Positions 9,084 to 16,505 of a DNA stretch of 64,000 nt are shown here, piece by piece. The notes beneath the pieces were generated by a model that was not told where the DNA came from, made no database searches, and saw only the letters and a program-made list of their open reading frames with translations. Positions within the stretch are counted from its first letter, which is position 1. Each line of letters opens with the position of its first letter. The stretch is from Microbacterium profundi (GTDB lineage: Bacteria; Actinomycetota; Actinomycetes; Actinomycetales; Microbacteriaceae): positions 62,001-126,000 of the forward strand of contig NZ_JPSY01000001.1 of the NCBI RefSeq assembly GCF_000763375.1. The letters are read 5' to 3'. The position numbers and the translations under genes were made by a program.

Positions 9084-9887
9084 TCAGGCCCCTTCCGTGG
9101 TGTCTGCGGACTTCGTCACGGTGCTCTTGGAGACGGTGCGACGCTCGATGCGCTTCTCGATGTCGGTGCCGACCTCGACCATGCGGTGCACGAAGACGCC
9201 AGGCAGGTGCACCCGGTCGGGGTCGATCTCGCCCGGTTCGACGAGCTGCTCGACCTGCGCGATGCACACGCGGCCCGCCATCGCCGCGAGCGGGTTGAAG
9301 TTGCGAGCGGCCTTGTTGAAGACGAGGTTGCCGTGCCGGTCCCCCGCCATCGCGTGCACGAGCGCGAAGTCGGTCGTGATCGCCTCTTCGAGGACGAACT
9401 CCTTGGGAGTGCCGTTCACATCGAACGTGCGGACGTCCTTGACGGGAGACGCGACAGCGATGGATCCGTCCGAGTTGTAGCGCCGAGGCAGCCCACCTTC
9501 TGCGACCTGAGTGCCAACGCCCGTCTGGGTGTAGAACCCGGCGATGCCTGATCCACCTGCCCGCAACTTCTCGGCGAGAGTGCCCTGGGGCGTGAGTTCG
9601 AGTTCGAGCTCACCGGAGAGGAACTGACGCTCGAACTCCTTGTTCTCGCCGACATAGGACGACGTCATCTTGCGGATGCGCTGCGCGTTCAGCAGGACGC
9701 CGAGACCCCAGTCGTCGACTCCGCAGTTGTTGCTGACGACGCTGAGGTCAGTGGTCCCCTGGGCGAGCAGCGCCTGGATGAGGGCGATCGGATTGCCGGA
9801 GAGTCCGAACCCTCCGACCGCGAGAGATGCGCCGTCGGGGATGTCGGCGACGGCCTCTTCAGCCGATGCCCATTGCTTGTCGATCAC
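9084..9887 (-). CDS. 3-oxoacid CoA-transferase subunit A
   Basis: Alpha subunit (267 residues) of the same enzyme. It has the N-terminal glycine-rich motif [10 protein letters not shown], then the conserved [17 protein letters not shown] and GAGGxxGFYT-like ([18 protein letters not shown]) segments typical of PcaI/ScoA. The chosen start is GTG 9887, spaced well from AAGGAG. The C terminus is longer than usual and rich in T, S and K. An IclR-type regulator is transcribed divergently 104 bases away and is the likely controller of this three-gene unit. Confidence 0.9.
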   Translation of the reverse strand: MIDKQWASAEEAVADIPDGASLAVGGFGLSGNPIALIQALLAQGTTDLSVVSNNCGVDDWGLGVLLNAQRIRKMTSSYVGENKEFERQFLSGELELELTPQGTLAEKLRAGGSGIAGFYTQTGVGTQVAEGGLPRRYNSDGSIAVASPVKDVRTFDVNGTPKEFVLEEAITTDFALVHAMAGDRHGNLVFNKAARNFNPLAAMAGRVCIAQVEQLVEPGEIDPDRVHLPGVFVHRMVEVGTDIEKRIERRTVSKSTVTKSADTTEGA

Positions 9888-9966
9888 GCAGCACTCCTTC
9901 GTGTGAGGTCTTCTTCCAGCATCCGCCTGTCGAGAGCGGAATCGAAACCCGGTCTTGCGATGTGGG

Positions 9967-9977
9967 CGATTGCATCG
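9967..9977. promoter_or_regulatory. Candidate IclR operator
   Basis: The short palindrome CGAT-TGC-ATCG lies just upstream of, and almost touching, the -10 box of the IclR gene, between the divergent CoA-transferase and regulator genes. IclR-family activators and repressors of aromatic catabolism bind palindromes in such positions. The assignment is inference. Confidence 0.3.
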
Positions 9978-9978
9978 A

Positions 9979-9984
9979 TAGCGT
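9979..9984 (+). promoter_or_regulatory. -10 box for the IclR gene
   Basis: TAGCGT seven bases before ATG 9992; no ribosome-binding site, so a leaderless transcript is inferred. Confidence 0.5.
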
Positions 9985-9991
9985 CCACATT

Positions 9992-10777
9992 ATGAACACA
10001 TCCCGATCTGTTCCCGGTGCGCAGGCCGTCGCTCGTGCCGCGAGTCTGCTGCGTCTTGTGACAGCGAGCGGCGAGGAAGGCACGAACCTGCACGAACTCG
10101 CGCAGTCCGCCGGGCTCTCCCGCTCGACGACCCACCGGCTGCTCAGCGCACTGCGCGCGGAGGGGCTCGTCGACCGCGATGAGGACACTGCCAGATGGAT
10201 GCCGGGACCGGAGCTGTTCCTCATGGGATCCCTGGCGGCCGCCCGATACGACATCACCGCGCTGGCGCGTGACATCGTGCGTTCCCTTGCGGTGAAGACC
10301 GAGGAGAGCGCCTTCCTCTCGGTGCGGCGCGCGGATGAGACGGTGTGCCTGCTTCGCGAGGAGGGGTCGTTCCCGATCCGCTCGTTCGTGCTCAGCGAGG
10401 GTGTCCGCTTCCCGCTCGGGGTCGCGAGTGCCGGCCTCGCGATCCTATCGTTCCTGCCTGACCACGATGTGGATGCGTATCTGGATCGGCATCCCGAGCT
10501 CAGCGAACGCTGGGGCCGCACCCACGGGGTGAAGCCGCTGCGCACCAGGCTCGTCGAGACCAAAGAACGCGGGTACGCGATCAACCCCGGCCTCATCGTG
10601 GAGGGCAGTTGGGGAATGGGCGCCGCCGTGTTCGATCGCGCGGGCCGCCCGGAGTGGGCACTGAGCCTGACAGGCGTGGAGTTCCGATTCGGCCCCGATC
10701 GGATCGCGCACCTCGGGCGTACGCTGTTGGCGCACGCCCACCAGCTCTCGTCACGCATCGCGAGCTCTCGGCGCTGA
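9992..10777 (+). CDS. IclR-family transcriptional regulator
   Basis: A 261-residue regulator. The N-terminal winged helix (about 12-75) contains LHELAQSAGLSRSTTHRLLSAL, the typical IclR recognition helix. The C-terminal effector domain (about 85-255) includes RFPLGVASAGLAIL and RGYAINPGLIVEG, both standard for the family. The frame is open for 55 codons before this ATG, but a TAGCGT box seven bases upstream and the conserved N terminus favour 9992. It is divergent from the CoA-transferase/thiolase unit, which it probably controls, with an oxo acid or aromatic breakdown product as the possible ligand. Confidence 0.88.
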   Translation: MNTSRSVPGAQAVARAASLLRLVTASGEEGTNLHELAQSAGLSRSTTHRLLSALRAEGLVDRDEDTARWMPGPELFLMGSLAAARYDITALARDIVRSLAVKTEESAFLSVRRADETVCLLREEGSFPIRSFVLSEGVRFPLGVASAGLAILSFLPDHDVDAYLDRHPELSERWGRTHGVKPLRTRLVETKERGYAINPGLIVEGSWGMGAAVFDRAGRPEWALSLTGVEFRFGPDRIAHLGRTLLAHAHQLSSRIASSRR

Positions 10778-10786
10778 AGCAGATAC

Positions 10787-10800
10787 ATACCTCATGGTAT
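10787..10800. promoter_or_regulatory. Candidate MarR operator
   Basis: ATACC-TCAT-GGTAT, a perfect five-base inverted repeat extended imperfectly to 10783-10804, runs into the -10 box of the marR-type gene. Its position fits autorepression of the regulator and its exporter. Confidence 0.4.
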
Positions 10801-10805
10801 ATACT
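10800..10805 (+). promoter_or_regulatory. -10 box for the MarR-MFS unit
   Basis: TATACT, close to the TATAAT consensus, seven bases before ATG 10813. A leaderless transcript is inferred. Confidence 0.6.
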
Positions 10806-10812
10806 TGCGGAT

Positions 10813-11256
10813 ATGAATCGTGACGAGATCATCCCTTCGATCGTCATCTCCGCTCATGCGCTCGCGCGGATCGCGGCGCGGCAGGCGCACAATGACACCC
10901 CTTCCGCCCAGTGGCGTGTGCTCAGCATCCTGGAACGCGAGAACGGCCAGCGCGTCGGCACGCTCGCAACCGCCGCCCGCACGACGCAACCGGGCATGAC
11001 CCGACTGCTCGGCGATCTCGAACGCACCGAGCTCGTCACCCGCACGGCAGACGCCGGGGACTCACGGGCGACCGTGGTGCACATCACTGATGCCGGACTC
11101 GCCGCCCTGCGGGGATGGCGGGATGAATTCCGCATCACGCTCGCGCCGCACTTCGACGACCTCGACGTCGTCGACTGGGCGACGCTGGCACGCGCCGCCG
11201 AGATCCTCACCACCCACAGCAGAGAGACCCTCACGACCAAGGAGGCAGGCGAGTGA
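10813..11256 (+). CDS. MarR-family transcriptional regulator
   Basis: A 147-residue winged-helix regulator. The DNA-binding region (about 33-95) contains QWRVLSILERENGQRVGTL and the recognition helix TTQPGMTRLLGDLERTELV; the wing has the family D-x-R pattern in TADAGDSRATVVHITDAG. It starts at ATG 10813 behind a TATACT box that overlaps a palindrome. The last four bases overlap the start of the MFS exporter, so the pair is one transcript. By analogy with other MarR-MFS pairs it should repress the exporter until a drug or phenolic ligand binds. Confidence 0.9.
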   Translation: MNRDEIIPSIVISAHALARIAARQAHNDTPSAQWRVLSILERENGQRVGTLATAARTTQPGMTRLLGDLERTELVTRTADAGDSRATVVHITDAGLAALRGWRDEFRITLAPHFDDLDVVDWATLARAAEILTTHSRETLTTKEAGE

Positions 11257-12485
11257 GCGGCGGCAAGGCCGTCACCTCCGTCTGGAAACAGCCCGCGCAG
11301 GTCTGGGCCGTGGCGTTCGCCAGTGTCGTCGCGTTCATGGGCATCGGCCTCGTCGACCCCATCCTGCCCGCGATCGCCGACTCCCTCCAGGCGAGCCCGA
11401 CACAGACGGAGCTGCTGTTCACCAGCTACCTGCTGGTCACCGGCGTCGCGATGCTGTTCACCAGCTGGATCTCGAGCCGCATCGGCGCGAAGGCGACGCT
11501 GATGATCGGGCTCGCCCTCATCGTCGCCTTCGCACTCGCGTGCGCGTTGAGCGACAGCGTGGACGCGATCATCGGCTTCCGCGCCGGCTGGGGCCTGGGC
11601 AATGCGCTGTTCATCTCGACCGCACTCGCGACGATCGTGGGCTCCGCCTCGGGTGGCAGCGGCGCCGCGATCGTCCTGTACGAGGCCGCGCTCGGTCTCG
11701 GAATCGCGATCGGGCCGCTTCTCGGCGGACTCCTCGGCGAGGTCAGCTGGCGCGGACCGTTCTTCGGCGTGGTCGCACTCATGGCGATCGCATTCATCGC
11801 GATCCTCACGCTGCTGCGAGGCCCGCGGGAGAAGCGCCGGCCGGTGCCGTTCTCCGCGCCGTTCAAGGCGCTGCGCCGCCCGGCCCTGGCGATCCTCGCC
11901 GTCACCGCCCTGTTCTACAACATCGGCTTCTTCGTGCTGCTGGCGTTCTCGCCCTTCCCGCTCGGCTTCGGCGCGATGGGCATCGGCTTCACCTTCTTCG
12001 GCTGGGGTGTCGCGCTGGCGATCACCAGCGTGTGGGTCGCCCCGTGGATGATGCGGCGGATGCGGCGGACGACTGTCATCATGACCGTGCTGCCGCTGCT
12101 CGCATTGGACCTGATCGTCGCTGGCCTCGTGGCAGAGATCGCCCCCGCGCTCGTCACCTGCATCATCGTGGGTGGACTGCTGCTCGGCGTGATGAACACA
12201 GTGCTCACCGAAGCCGTGATGGAAGCGACCGATCTGCCTCGTTCAGTCGCATCGTCGGCGTACTCGGCCGTGCGCTTCATCGGCGGCGCGATCGCACCGC
12301 CCGTGGCCGCGCTGCTGTGGCACGCGTTCAACTCGACGGTGCCGTATCTCTTCGCCGCCGCATCGGTCCTGCTGGCGACGCTGACGATCTTCCTCGGTCG
12401 CGGAGCGCTCGCTCACATCGATGACGAACCGGCGGATGCCGCGATCGAGGATGCTGAGGCGATCACGGTCGGGGACGCAGCCTGA
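11253..12485 (+). CDS. MFS drug-efflux type transporter
   Basis: A 410-residue transporter with twelve predicted membrane segments. The start is GTG 11253, overlapping the MarR stop by four bases. The first helix reads AFASVVAFMGIGLVDPILPAIADSL, the DHA1 signature containing motif D1; the fifth helix carries YEAALGLGIAIGPLLGGLLGE, the motif C (antiporter) typical of drug/H+ exporters. Control by the upstream MarR gene supports an efflux role. The substrate is unknown. Confidence 0.88.
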   Translation: MSGGKAVTSVWKQPAQVWAVAFASVVAFMGIGLVDPILPAIADSLQASPTQTELLFTSYLLVTGVAMLFTSWISSRIGAKATLMIGLALIVAFALACALSDSVDAIIGFRAGWGLGNALFISTALATIVGSASGGSGAAIVLYEAALGLGIAIGPLLGGLLGEVSWRGPFFGVVALMAIAFIAILTLLRGPREKRRPVPFSAPFKALRRPALAILAVTALFYNIGFFVLLAFSPFPLGFGAMGIGFTFFGWGVALAITSVWVAPWMMRRMRRTTVIMTVLPLLALDLIVAGLVAEIAPALVTCIIVGGLLLGVMNTVLTEAVMEATDLPRSVASSAYSAVRFIGGAIAPPVAALLWHAFNSTVPYLFAAASVLLATLTIFLGRGALAHIDDEPADAAIEDAEAITVGDAA

Positions 12486-12510
12486 CCGACGCGCACCGCG
12501 TCTGATTCGG

Positions 12511-12516
12511 TACGGT
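12511..12516 (+). promoter_or_regulatory. -10 box upstream of the SDR region
   Basis: TACGGT seven bases before an ATG at 12524. A transcript starting near 12524 would be leaderless for a short ORF and would supply the SDR gene at 12627. Confidence 0.4.
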
Positions 12517-12523
12517 TGGGCCC

Positions 12524-12706
12524 ATGAGCGACCCAGAACTTCCTGAGCGCAGCATCATCGTCACACAGCATCTCGCTGCAGCCGGTGTGGACCGCGAGAG
12601 TCGCGGGCGAGCCGAAGGAGAGCAGTTTGCGCGAACAGAAGACGGTCGTCATCACCGGAGCCAGCGACGGGATCGGTGCGGCCGCTGCGCGGCGACTACG
12701 TGCTGA
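12524..12706 (+). CDS. Doubtful short ORF overlapping the SDR start
   Basis: Sixty codons (MSDPELPERSIIVTQHLAAAG...) starting seven bases after a TACGGT box, so the start has the same leaderless setting as many real genes here. The second half overlaps the SDR gene in another frame and is very arginine-rich, as expected for a shadow frame. It resembles no family I know. It may be a leader peptide that affects translation of the SDR gene, or simply an unused frame. Confidence 0.25.
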   Translation: MSDPELPERSIIVTQHLAAAGVDRESRGRAEGEQFARTEDGRHHRSQRRDRCGRCAATTC

Positions 12707-13466
12707 TGGGCACGAGGTCGTCATCGTGGGGCGCTCGCCGGCGAAGACCCGCGCGATCGCCGCTGAGCTGTCGGCGGATCACGTCGTGGCCGACTACTCG
12801 CGGTTGGATGATGTGCGCGAACTCGCTGCCACGCTCGCTTCGAGGTATCCGCGGATCGATGTTCTCGCGAACAACGCGGGTGGCATGTTCGGTGCGAGAG
12901 TCGAGACGGTCGACGGCTTCGAGCAGGCGCTCCAGGTGAACCACCTGGCCCCGTTCCTGCTCACGAATCTGCTGCAGGACGTGCTGCTCGCGAGCGGCGC
13001 CACGATCATCCAGACCTCGAGCGTTGCGGCACGCCTGTTCGGCAGTATCGATCTGAGCGACCTCGACAACCCTCGCGACCACACGCCGACGAAGGCGTAC
13101 GGCGCAGCCAAGCTGGCGAACATCCTCTTCACGCGCGAACTGCACAACCGCTTCCACCCGCTGGGGCTGAACGCGGCGGCCTTTCACCCCGGGGTGATCG
13201 CCTCTGCGTTCGCCGCCGATACGAGCAGCAGGGCGATGGGCTTCCTGTACAACAACTCGTTCACACGCAGATTCCTCGGCACTCCGGCATCCGGCGCCGA
13301 CCAGCTCGTGTGGCTGGCCGAGACGACTCCAGGCGAGGCGTGGGTGCCGGGCCTCTACTACGAGAAGCGCTCGATCGCGGCGCGAGTGAACCCGCAGAGC
13401 ACGAGGGACGATCTGGCTCGTGAGCTCTGGGAGCGAAGCGCCGCGATGACAGGTCTGAGGAGCTGA
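12627..13466 (+). CDS. Short-chain dehydrogenase/reductase
   Basis: NAD(P)-dependent SDR of 279 residues. The cofactor motif is TGASDGIGAAAARRL, close to the N terminus; the structural motif is NNAGG; the active site includes S in IIQTSSVAA and the Y-x3-K pair in AYGAAKLAN. The sequence resembles retinol-dehydrogenase/WW-oxidoreductase-like SDRs. The start is taken as TTG 12627 because GAAGGAG lies about eight bases upstream and the protein then begins REQKTVVITGAS; a GTG at 12585 is in frame but has no such site. The substrate is unknown. Confidence 0.85.
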   Translation: MREQKTVVITGASDGIGAAAARRLRADGHEVVIVGRSPAKTRAIAAELSADHVVADYSRLDDVRELAATLASRYPRIDVLANNAGGMFGARVETVDGFEQALQVNHLAPFLLTNLLQDVLLASGATIIQTSSVAARLFGSIDLSDLDNPRDHTPTKAYGAAKLANILFTRELHNRFHPLGLNAAAFHPGVIASAFAADTSSRAMGFLYNNSFTRRFLGTPASGADQLVWLAETTPGEAWVPGLYYEKRSIAARVNPQSTRDDLARELWERSAAMTGLRS

Positions 13467-13470
13467 CCGC

Positions 13471-13671
13471 ATGGACGATCTGGCCAGCGGAACCTGGCAC
13501 ATCGTGGAACTGCCGGACGGCTCGCTCATCGACGTCGTCGCCTTCAGATCCCGGAGGGGTGCGTCGCGCCGGATCATCGGAATCGATCGCCCCGTGGCAC
13601 CCGACAAGCAGAAAAGCCTCAGACTCTGGCGAGAGAGTCTGAGGCTGATCCGTGCACCCCCAGGGACTTGA
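13471..13671 (+). CDS. Small hypothetical protein running into the tRNA terminator
   Basis: A 66-residue frame starting six bases after the SDR stop, with GAGGAG at good spacing. The first 45 residues (MDDLASGTWHIVELPDGSLIDVVAFRSRRG...) look protein-like. The last twenty are encoded by the terminator hairpin and 3' end of the oppositely oriented tRNA-Lys gene, so either the C terminus is not conserved or the frame is not used. No family recognised. Confidence 0.35.
   Translation: MDDLASGTWHIVELPDGSLIDVVAFRSRRGASRRIIGIDRPVAPDKQKSLRLWRESLRLIRAPPGT
13611..13646 (-). terminator. Terminator of tRNA-Lys
   Basis: A perfect 13-bp stem (AGCCTCAGACTCT with its complement) and six-base loop, followed on the minus strand by TTTT. 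It lies directly downstream of tRNA-Lys. Confidence 0.85.
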
Positions 13672-13725
13672 ACCCTGAACCCATTGATTAAGAGTCAATT
13701 GCTCTGCCGATTGAGCTAGAGGTGC
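13653..13725 (-). tRNA. tRNA-Lys (anticodon CTT)
   Basis: Seventy-three bases fold as a complete cloverleaf. The acceptor stem GCACCTC pairs with GGGGTGC and is followed by discriminator A. The anticodon arm is ATTGA-CTCTTAA-TCAAT, giving anticodon CTT for lysine, and the T arm is CAGGG-TTCAAGT-CCCTG. The CCA end is not encoded. A strong terminator follows. Confidence 0.97.
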
Positions 13726-13816
13726 GTGGCCCGGTTTCCCCGGCCGAGGAATTACATTACCAGTTGCGGCGCATCATGCGAAATCGAACCAGCGTTCGCA
13801 GGCACGTGGCGCCGAC

Positions 13817-13822
13817 TATCCT
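13817..13822 (+). promoter_or_regulatory. -10 box for the hisN-type gene
   Basis: TATCCT six bases before GTG 13829, suggesting a leaderless transcript starting on a GTG codon. Confidence 0.5.
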
Positions 13823-13828
13823 GAAGGG

Positions 13829-14638
13829 GTGACCGACTCCCCCGCAGCCGCCGATTTCACGAACGATCTCGCACTCGCCCTCCGGCTGGCAGACGTCGCC
13901 GACGAGCAGTCGCTCCCCCGATTCGATGTGAGCGACCTGAAGGTGTCGACGAAGGCGGACCGCTCCCATGTGACGGATGCCGATCTCGCGACGGAACGCG
14001 CCATCCGCGCCCTCCTCGCCCAGGAGCGTCCCGACGACGGCATTCTCGGCGAGGAGTTCGGGACAGAGGGCGACGCCCATCGCCAGTGGATCATCGACCC
14101 GATCGACGGCACGGCGAACTTCATGCGAGGGGTTCCGCTCTGGGGCACGATGATCTCGCTCGCGGTCGACGGCGTACCTCAGGTTGGCGTCGTCAGCATG
14201 CCTGCGCTGAGCCGCCGATGGTGGGCATCGACCGGAGCCGGCGCATGGACGGCGACCGATGCCGCACCTCGGCGCCTTGAGACGTCGGCGGTCTCATCCC
14301 CGGATGACGCGTCCGTGAGCTTCCAGAGCATCACCCAGTGGGCGGATGCCGGACAGCTGCCCGCGTTGCTGCGCATCGCGGACCGCGTCTGGCGAGACCG
14401 CGCCTACGGCGACGTCTACTCGTACATGCTGCTTGCCGAGGGCCGTCTGGAGATGGTCGCGGAGTTCGATGTCAAGGAATACGACATCGCCGCCGCAGTG
14501 CCGATCGTGCGCGAAGCGGGCGGGAGGTTCACGTCGTTCGACGGCGTCGACACGATCGCGGCCCGTTCGACACTGGCCAGCAACGGTCTGCTTCACGAAG
14601 CCTTCCTCCGACTCGCTCACTCCCCCACGAACACCTGA
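13829..14638 (+). CDS. hisN: Histidinol-phosphatase, inositol-monophosphatase fold
   Basis: A 269-residue Mg-dependent phosphatase of the IMPase superfamily. The metal-binding motifs are GEEFG and WIIDPIDGTANFMRG; the C-terminal motif region is KEYDIAAAVPIVREAGG. The local context GTANFMRGVPLWGTMISLA is closest to actinobacterial HisN, which removes phosphate from L-histidinol phosphate in histidine synthesis; inositol monophosphatase or a related sugar phosphatase is the alternative. It starts at GTG 13829, six bases behind a TATCCT box. A lipoprotein gene follows 13 bases later on the same strand. Confidence 0.8.
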   Translation: MTDSPAAADFTNDLALALRLADVADEQSLPRFDVSDLKVSTKADRSHVTDADLATERAIRALLAQERPDDGILGEEFGTEGDAHRQWIIDPIDGTANFMRGVPLWGTMISLAVDGVPQVGVVSMPALSRRWWASTGAGAWTATDAAPRRLETSAVSSPDDASVSFQSITQWADAGQLPALLRIADRVWRDRAYGDVYSYMLLAEGRLEMVAEFDVKEYDIAAAVPIVREAGGRFTSFDGVDTIAARSTLASNGLLHEAFLRLAHSPTNT

Positions 14639-14651
14639 CCCGAAAGCAGCG

Positions 14652-15230
14652 ATGATCCGCCGTACCTCCCTTGCCGTGCTCGCGGCCGTGACGATCGCCC
14701 TGACGCTGTCGGCATGCTCCGCCGCGGCCGACCCCGTAACTACTCCGACGACCACGCCGAAGCCCACAGAGACCACAAGCCCGTCGCCCGAACCGACGCC
14801 GACCACGACACCAGAGCCGGAAGAGACTCCCGGCGCCGCGCCGACGTGCGAGACGATCATCGCGCCCAGCACGGTCGCGGCGCTGACCGAGCAAGGCTGG
14901 ACCTACCGGGAACACGAATTCCGCTTCGGCGAGCACATAGTCGAAGGTGGCATCCAGTGCGTCTGGGGCGACTACACGGTGCCGTCGGACCATGTTCAGG
15001 TGTTCGGATGGGCGCCGCTCGATCAGGCGGCATCCGGCGACGGGCAGCAGAAGCTTCTCGACGAAGGCTGGCAGCGCGCGGATTCCGACGGCCGCGTGTA
15101 CATCACCGAGAACCCCGATACCGCGATGGCGCCGGATGAGGACGGCTTCGGGATGACGTACGAGTTCGGTGACGGCTGGGTGAAGGTCGCCGACACGCGG
15201 CGGAGTCTCGTCCTCGTCGATTTCGAGTGA
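14652..15230 (+). CDS. Secreted lipoprotein of unknown function
   Basis: A 192-residue protein with a signal peptide and lipobox LSAC (lipidated C22). A low-complexity linker of threonine, proline, glutamate and serine (about 29-62) then spans the cell wall. The remaining domain (about 65-192) is acidic with two further cysteines (APTCETII and GIQCVWG), possibly a disulfide. I recognise no family; similar small actinobacterial lipoproteins are often annotated only as hypothetical. The gene follows hisN closely and may share its transcript. A strong hairpin terminator lies 26 bases after the stop. Confidence 0.75.
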   Translation: MIRRTSLAVLAAVTIALTLSACSAAADPVTTPTTTPKPTETTSPSPEPTPTTTPEPEETPGAAPTCETIIAPSTVAALTEQGWTYREHEFRFGEHIVEGGIQCVWGDYTVPSDHVQVFGWAPLDQAASGDGQQKLLDEGWQRADSDGRVYITENPDTAMAPDEDGFGMTYEFGDGWVKVADTRRSLVLVDFE

Positions 15231-15256
15231 ACCGGGCCGAGCCCGCGCGAGAACAC

Positions 15257-15298
15257 GAACAAGCCCCACCATCCTGGTACGGATGGTGGGGCTTGTTC
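15257..15298. terminator. Bidirectional terminator between lipoprotein gene and tmRNA
   Basis: A perfect 18-bp stem with a six-base loop (TGGTAC). It lies between convergent transcription units and can serve both the lipoprotein gene and ssrA. Confidence 0.88.
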
Positions 15299-15314
15299 TG
15301 TGACAGCGGCTTTG

Positions 15315-15679
15315 TGGAGCTGGGGGGAATCGAACCCCCGTCCAACGCTGAGTATCCACGGCTTCTCCGGGCGCAGTCTGTGCAGACGTTCTACTCGGCT
15401 CCGACCTTTGTCACAGACACCTAAGTCGACAAGCCCAGCCTGGGAAGAGTCCCGTGTGACGTCCAGACGCCGTCACACAGCAAGATTCCTAGATGACGCC
15501 AGGATCCGTATCGGAATCACATACGGCCTGACGGACTCGGGCTCGCTTATGCAGCGAGGGCGAAGTCGTTGCGCTTTGTTTCGGCAACTATAGTTTTGCA
15601 GGGAGCGTTCACGAGATAACCCTGCATCCTCGGCCCGCTTCACGTGAATTCACAAGCACTGTCGAAACCGATCAGCCCC
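15315..15679 (-). ncRNA. ssrA: tmRNA
   Basis: Transfer-messenger RNA, which rescues stalled ribosomes and tags the stuck protein for degradation. The 5' end is the canonical GGGGCTGATCGGTTTCGACAG, and it pairs with the 3' end CAGCTCC plus discriminator A, giving a 365-base RNA. The T arm is CGGGGGTTCGATTCCCCC. The resume codon follows TAGTT, as in the E. coli TAGTC-GCA setting, and the reading frame at 15547-15585 encodes AETKRNDFALAA and a TAA stop. CCA is not encoded. The opposite-strand open frames here are artefacts. Confidence 0.97.
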
Positions 15680-15816
15680 GTGTGTCTTCTTTCGAAGGAA
15701 CCACTGTCACTCTGTGGATTTATCAGCTCGGATGTCGAAACACCCGAGCATCACAGGATACAACGGATCCGGGCTTCATGCTATTCCGCGACCGGTCTGA
15801 ACAGGATGCTCTGGCG

Positions 15817-15822
15817 TAGAGT
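15817..15822 (+). promoter_or_regulatory. -10 box for the SIMPL-domain gene
   Basis: TAGAGT seven bases before ATG 15830 with no ribosome-binding site; leaderless start inferred. Confidence 0.5.
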
Positions 15823-15829
15823 CGCTCTC

Positions 15830-16495
15830 ATGAGCGATGTCGTCATCACAGTCCGCGGCGAGAACGAGTCGCGCCTTGCCCCGGAGCGCGCCACGATCCG
15901 CGTCACGGTACGAACCGAAGGCGCGGAGCGCGCATCGGTGGTCGACCAGGTGATGCGACTGTCCGAACCGCTGCGGAAGAGCATCACCGACCGCAAGGAT
16001 GCCGGGACCGTGGCCGAGTGGACCAGCAAGCGTCTCGCGGTGAGCGCAGAACGCCCCTGGAACAACGAAGGCAAACGCCTGGCGCTGGTCTACCGCGCGA
16101 GCGTCGACTTCAGCGCCACGTTCACCGATCCATCCGAGCTCTCCATCTGGGTGTCGGACATCTCCGCCTGGGACGGCGTCGAGGTCGGCTGGGTGAACTG
16201 GCATCTCACGCCGGAGACGCGTGCCCGCGTCGAACGCGACGTCGCCTCCTCAGCCGTGAGCGTCGCCGTCGCACGAGCGGAGGCATACGCCGCCGCGTTG
16301 GGTCTCACCGACGTCACACCCATCGAGATCGCCGATGTCGGACTCATCTCTCAGGGCCAGGCACCAGGCGCACCACAGATTCTCAAGGCGCGCGGCGCCG
16401 CATTCGCCGCGGCGGATTCCGCACCGTCGATGGAATACGAACCCGACGAGATCGTCGTGTCAGCGACCGTTGAGGCCCGCTTCAACGCCCACTGA
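15830..16495 (+). CDS. SIMPL (DUF541) domain protein
   Basis: A 221-residue protein spanning most of a SIMPL/DUF541 domain, starting MSDVVITVRGENESRLAPERATIRV and ending in a beta strand EIVVSATVEARF. SIMPL proteins form oligomeric rings in other bacteria and are linked to oxidative stress or signalling, but the role is not established. Unlike many homologues it has no signal peptide or membrane anchor, so it is probably cytoplasmic. A longer open frame begins inside the tmRNA gene; the TAGAGT box places the true start at 15830. The gene converges on hflX. Confidence 0.82.
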   Translation: MSDVVITVRGENESRLAPERATIRVTVRTEGAERASVVDQVMRLSEPLRKSITDRKDAGTVAEWTSKRLAVSAERPWNNEGKRLALVYRASVDFSATFTDPSELSIWVSDISAWDGVEVGWVNWHLTPETRARVERDVASSAVSVAVARAEAYAAALGLTDVTPIEIADVGLISQGQAPGAPQILKARGAAFAAADSAPSMEYEPDEIVVSATVEARFNAH

Positions 16496-16505
16496 GCGAC
16501 GACGC

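Noticed and set aside
15227..15593. Plus-strand frames of 65 and 97 codons over the tmRNA
   Set aside because: They lie over the terminator and structured tmRNA and have no ribosome-binding site.
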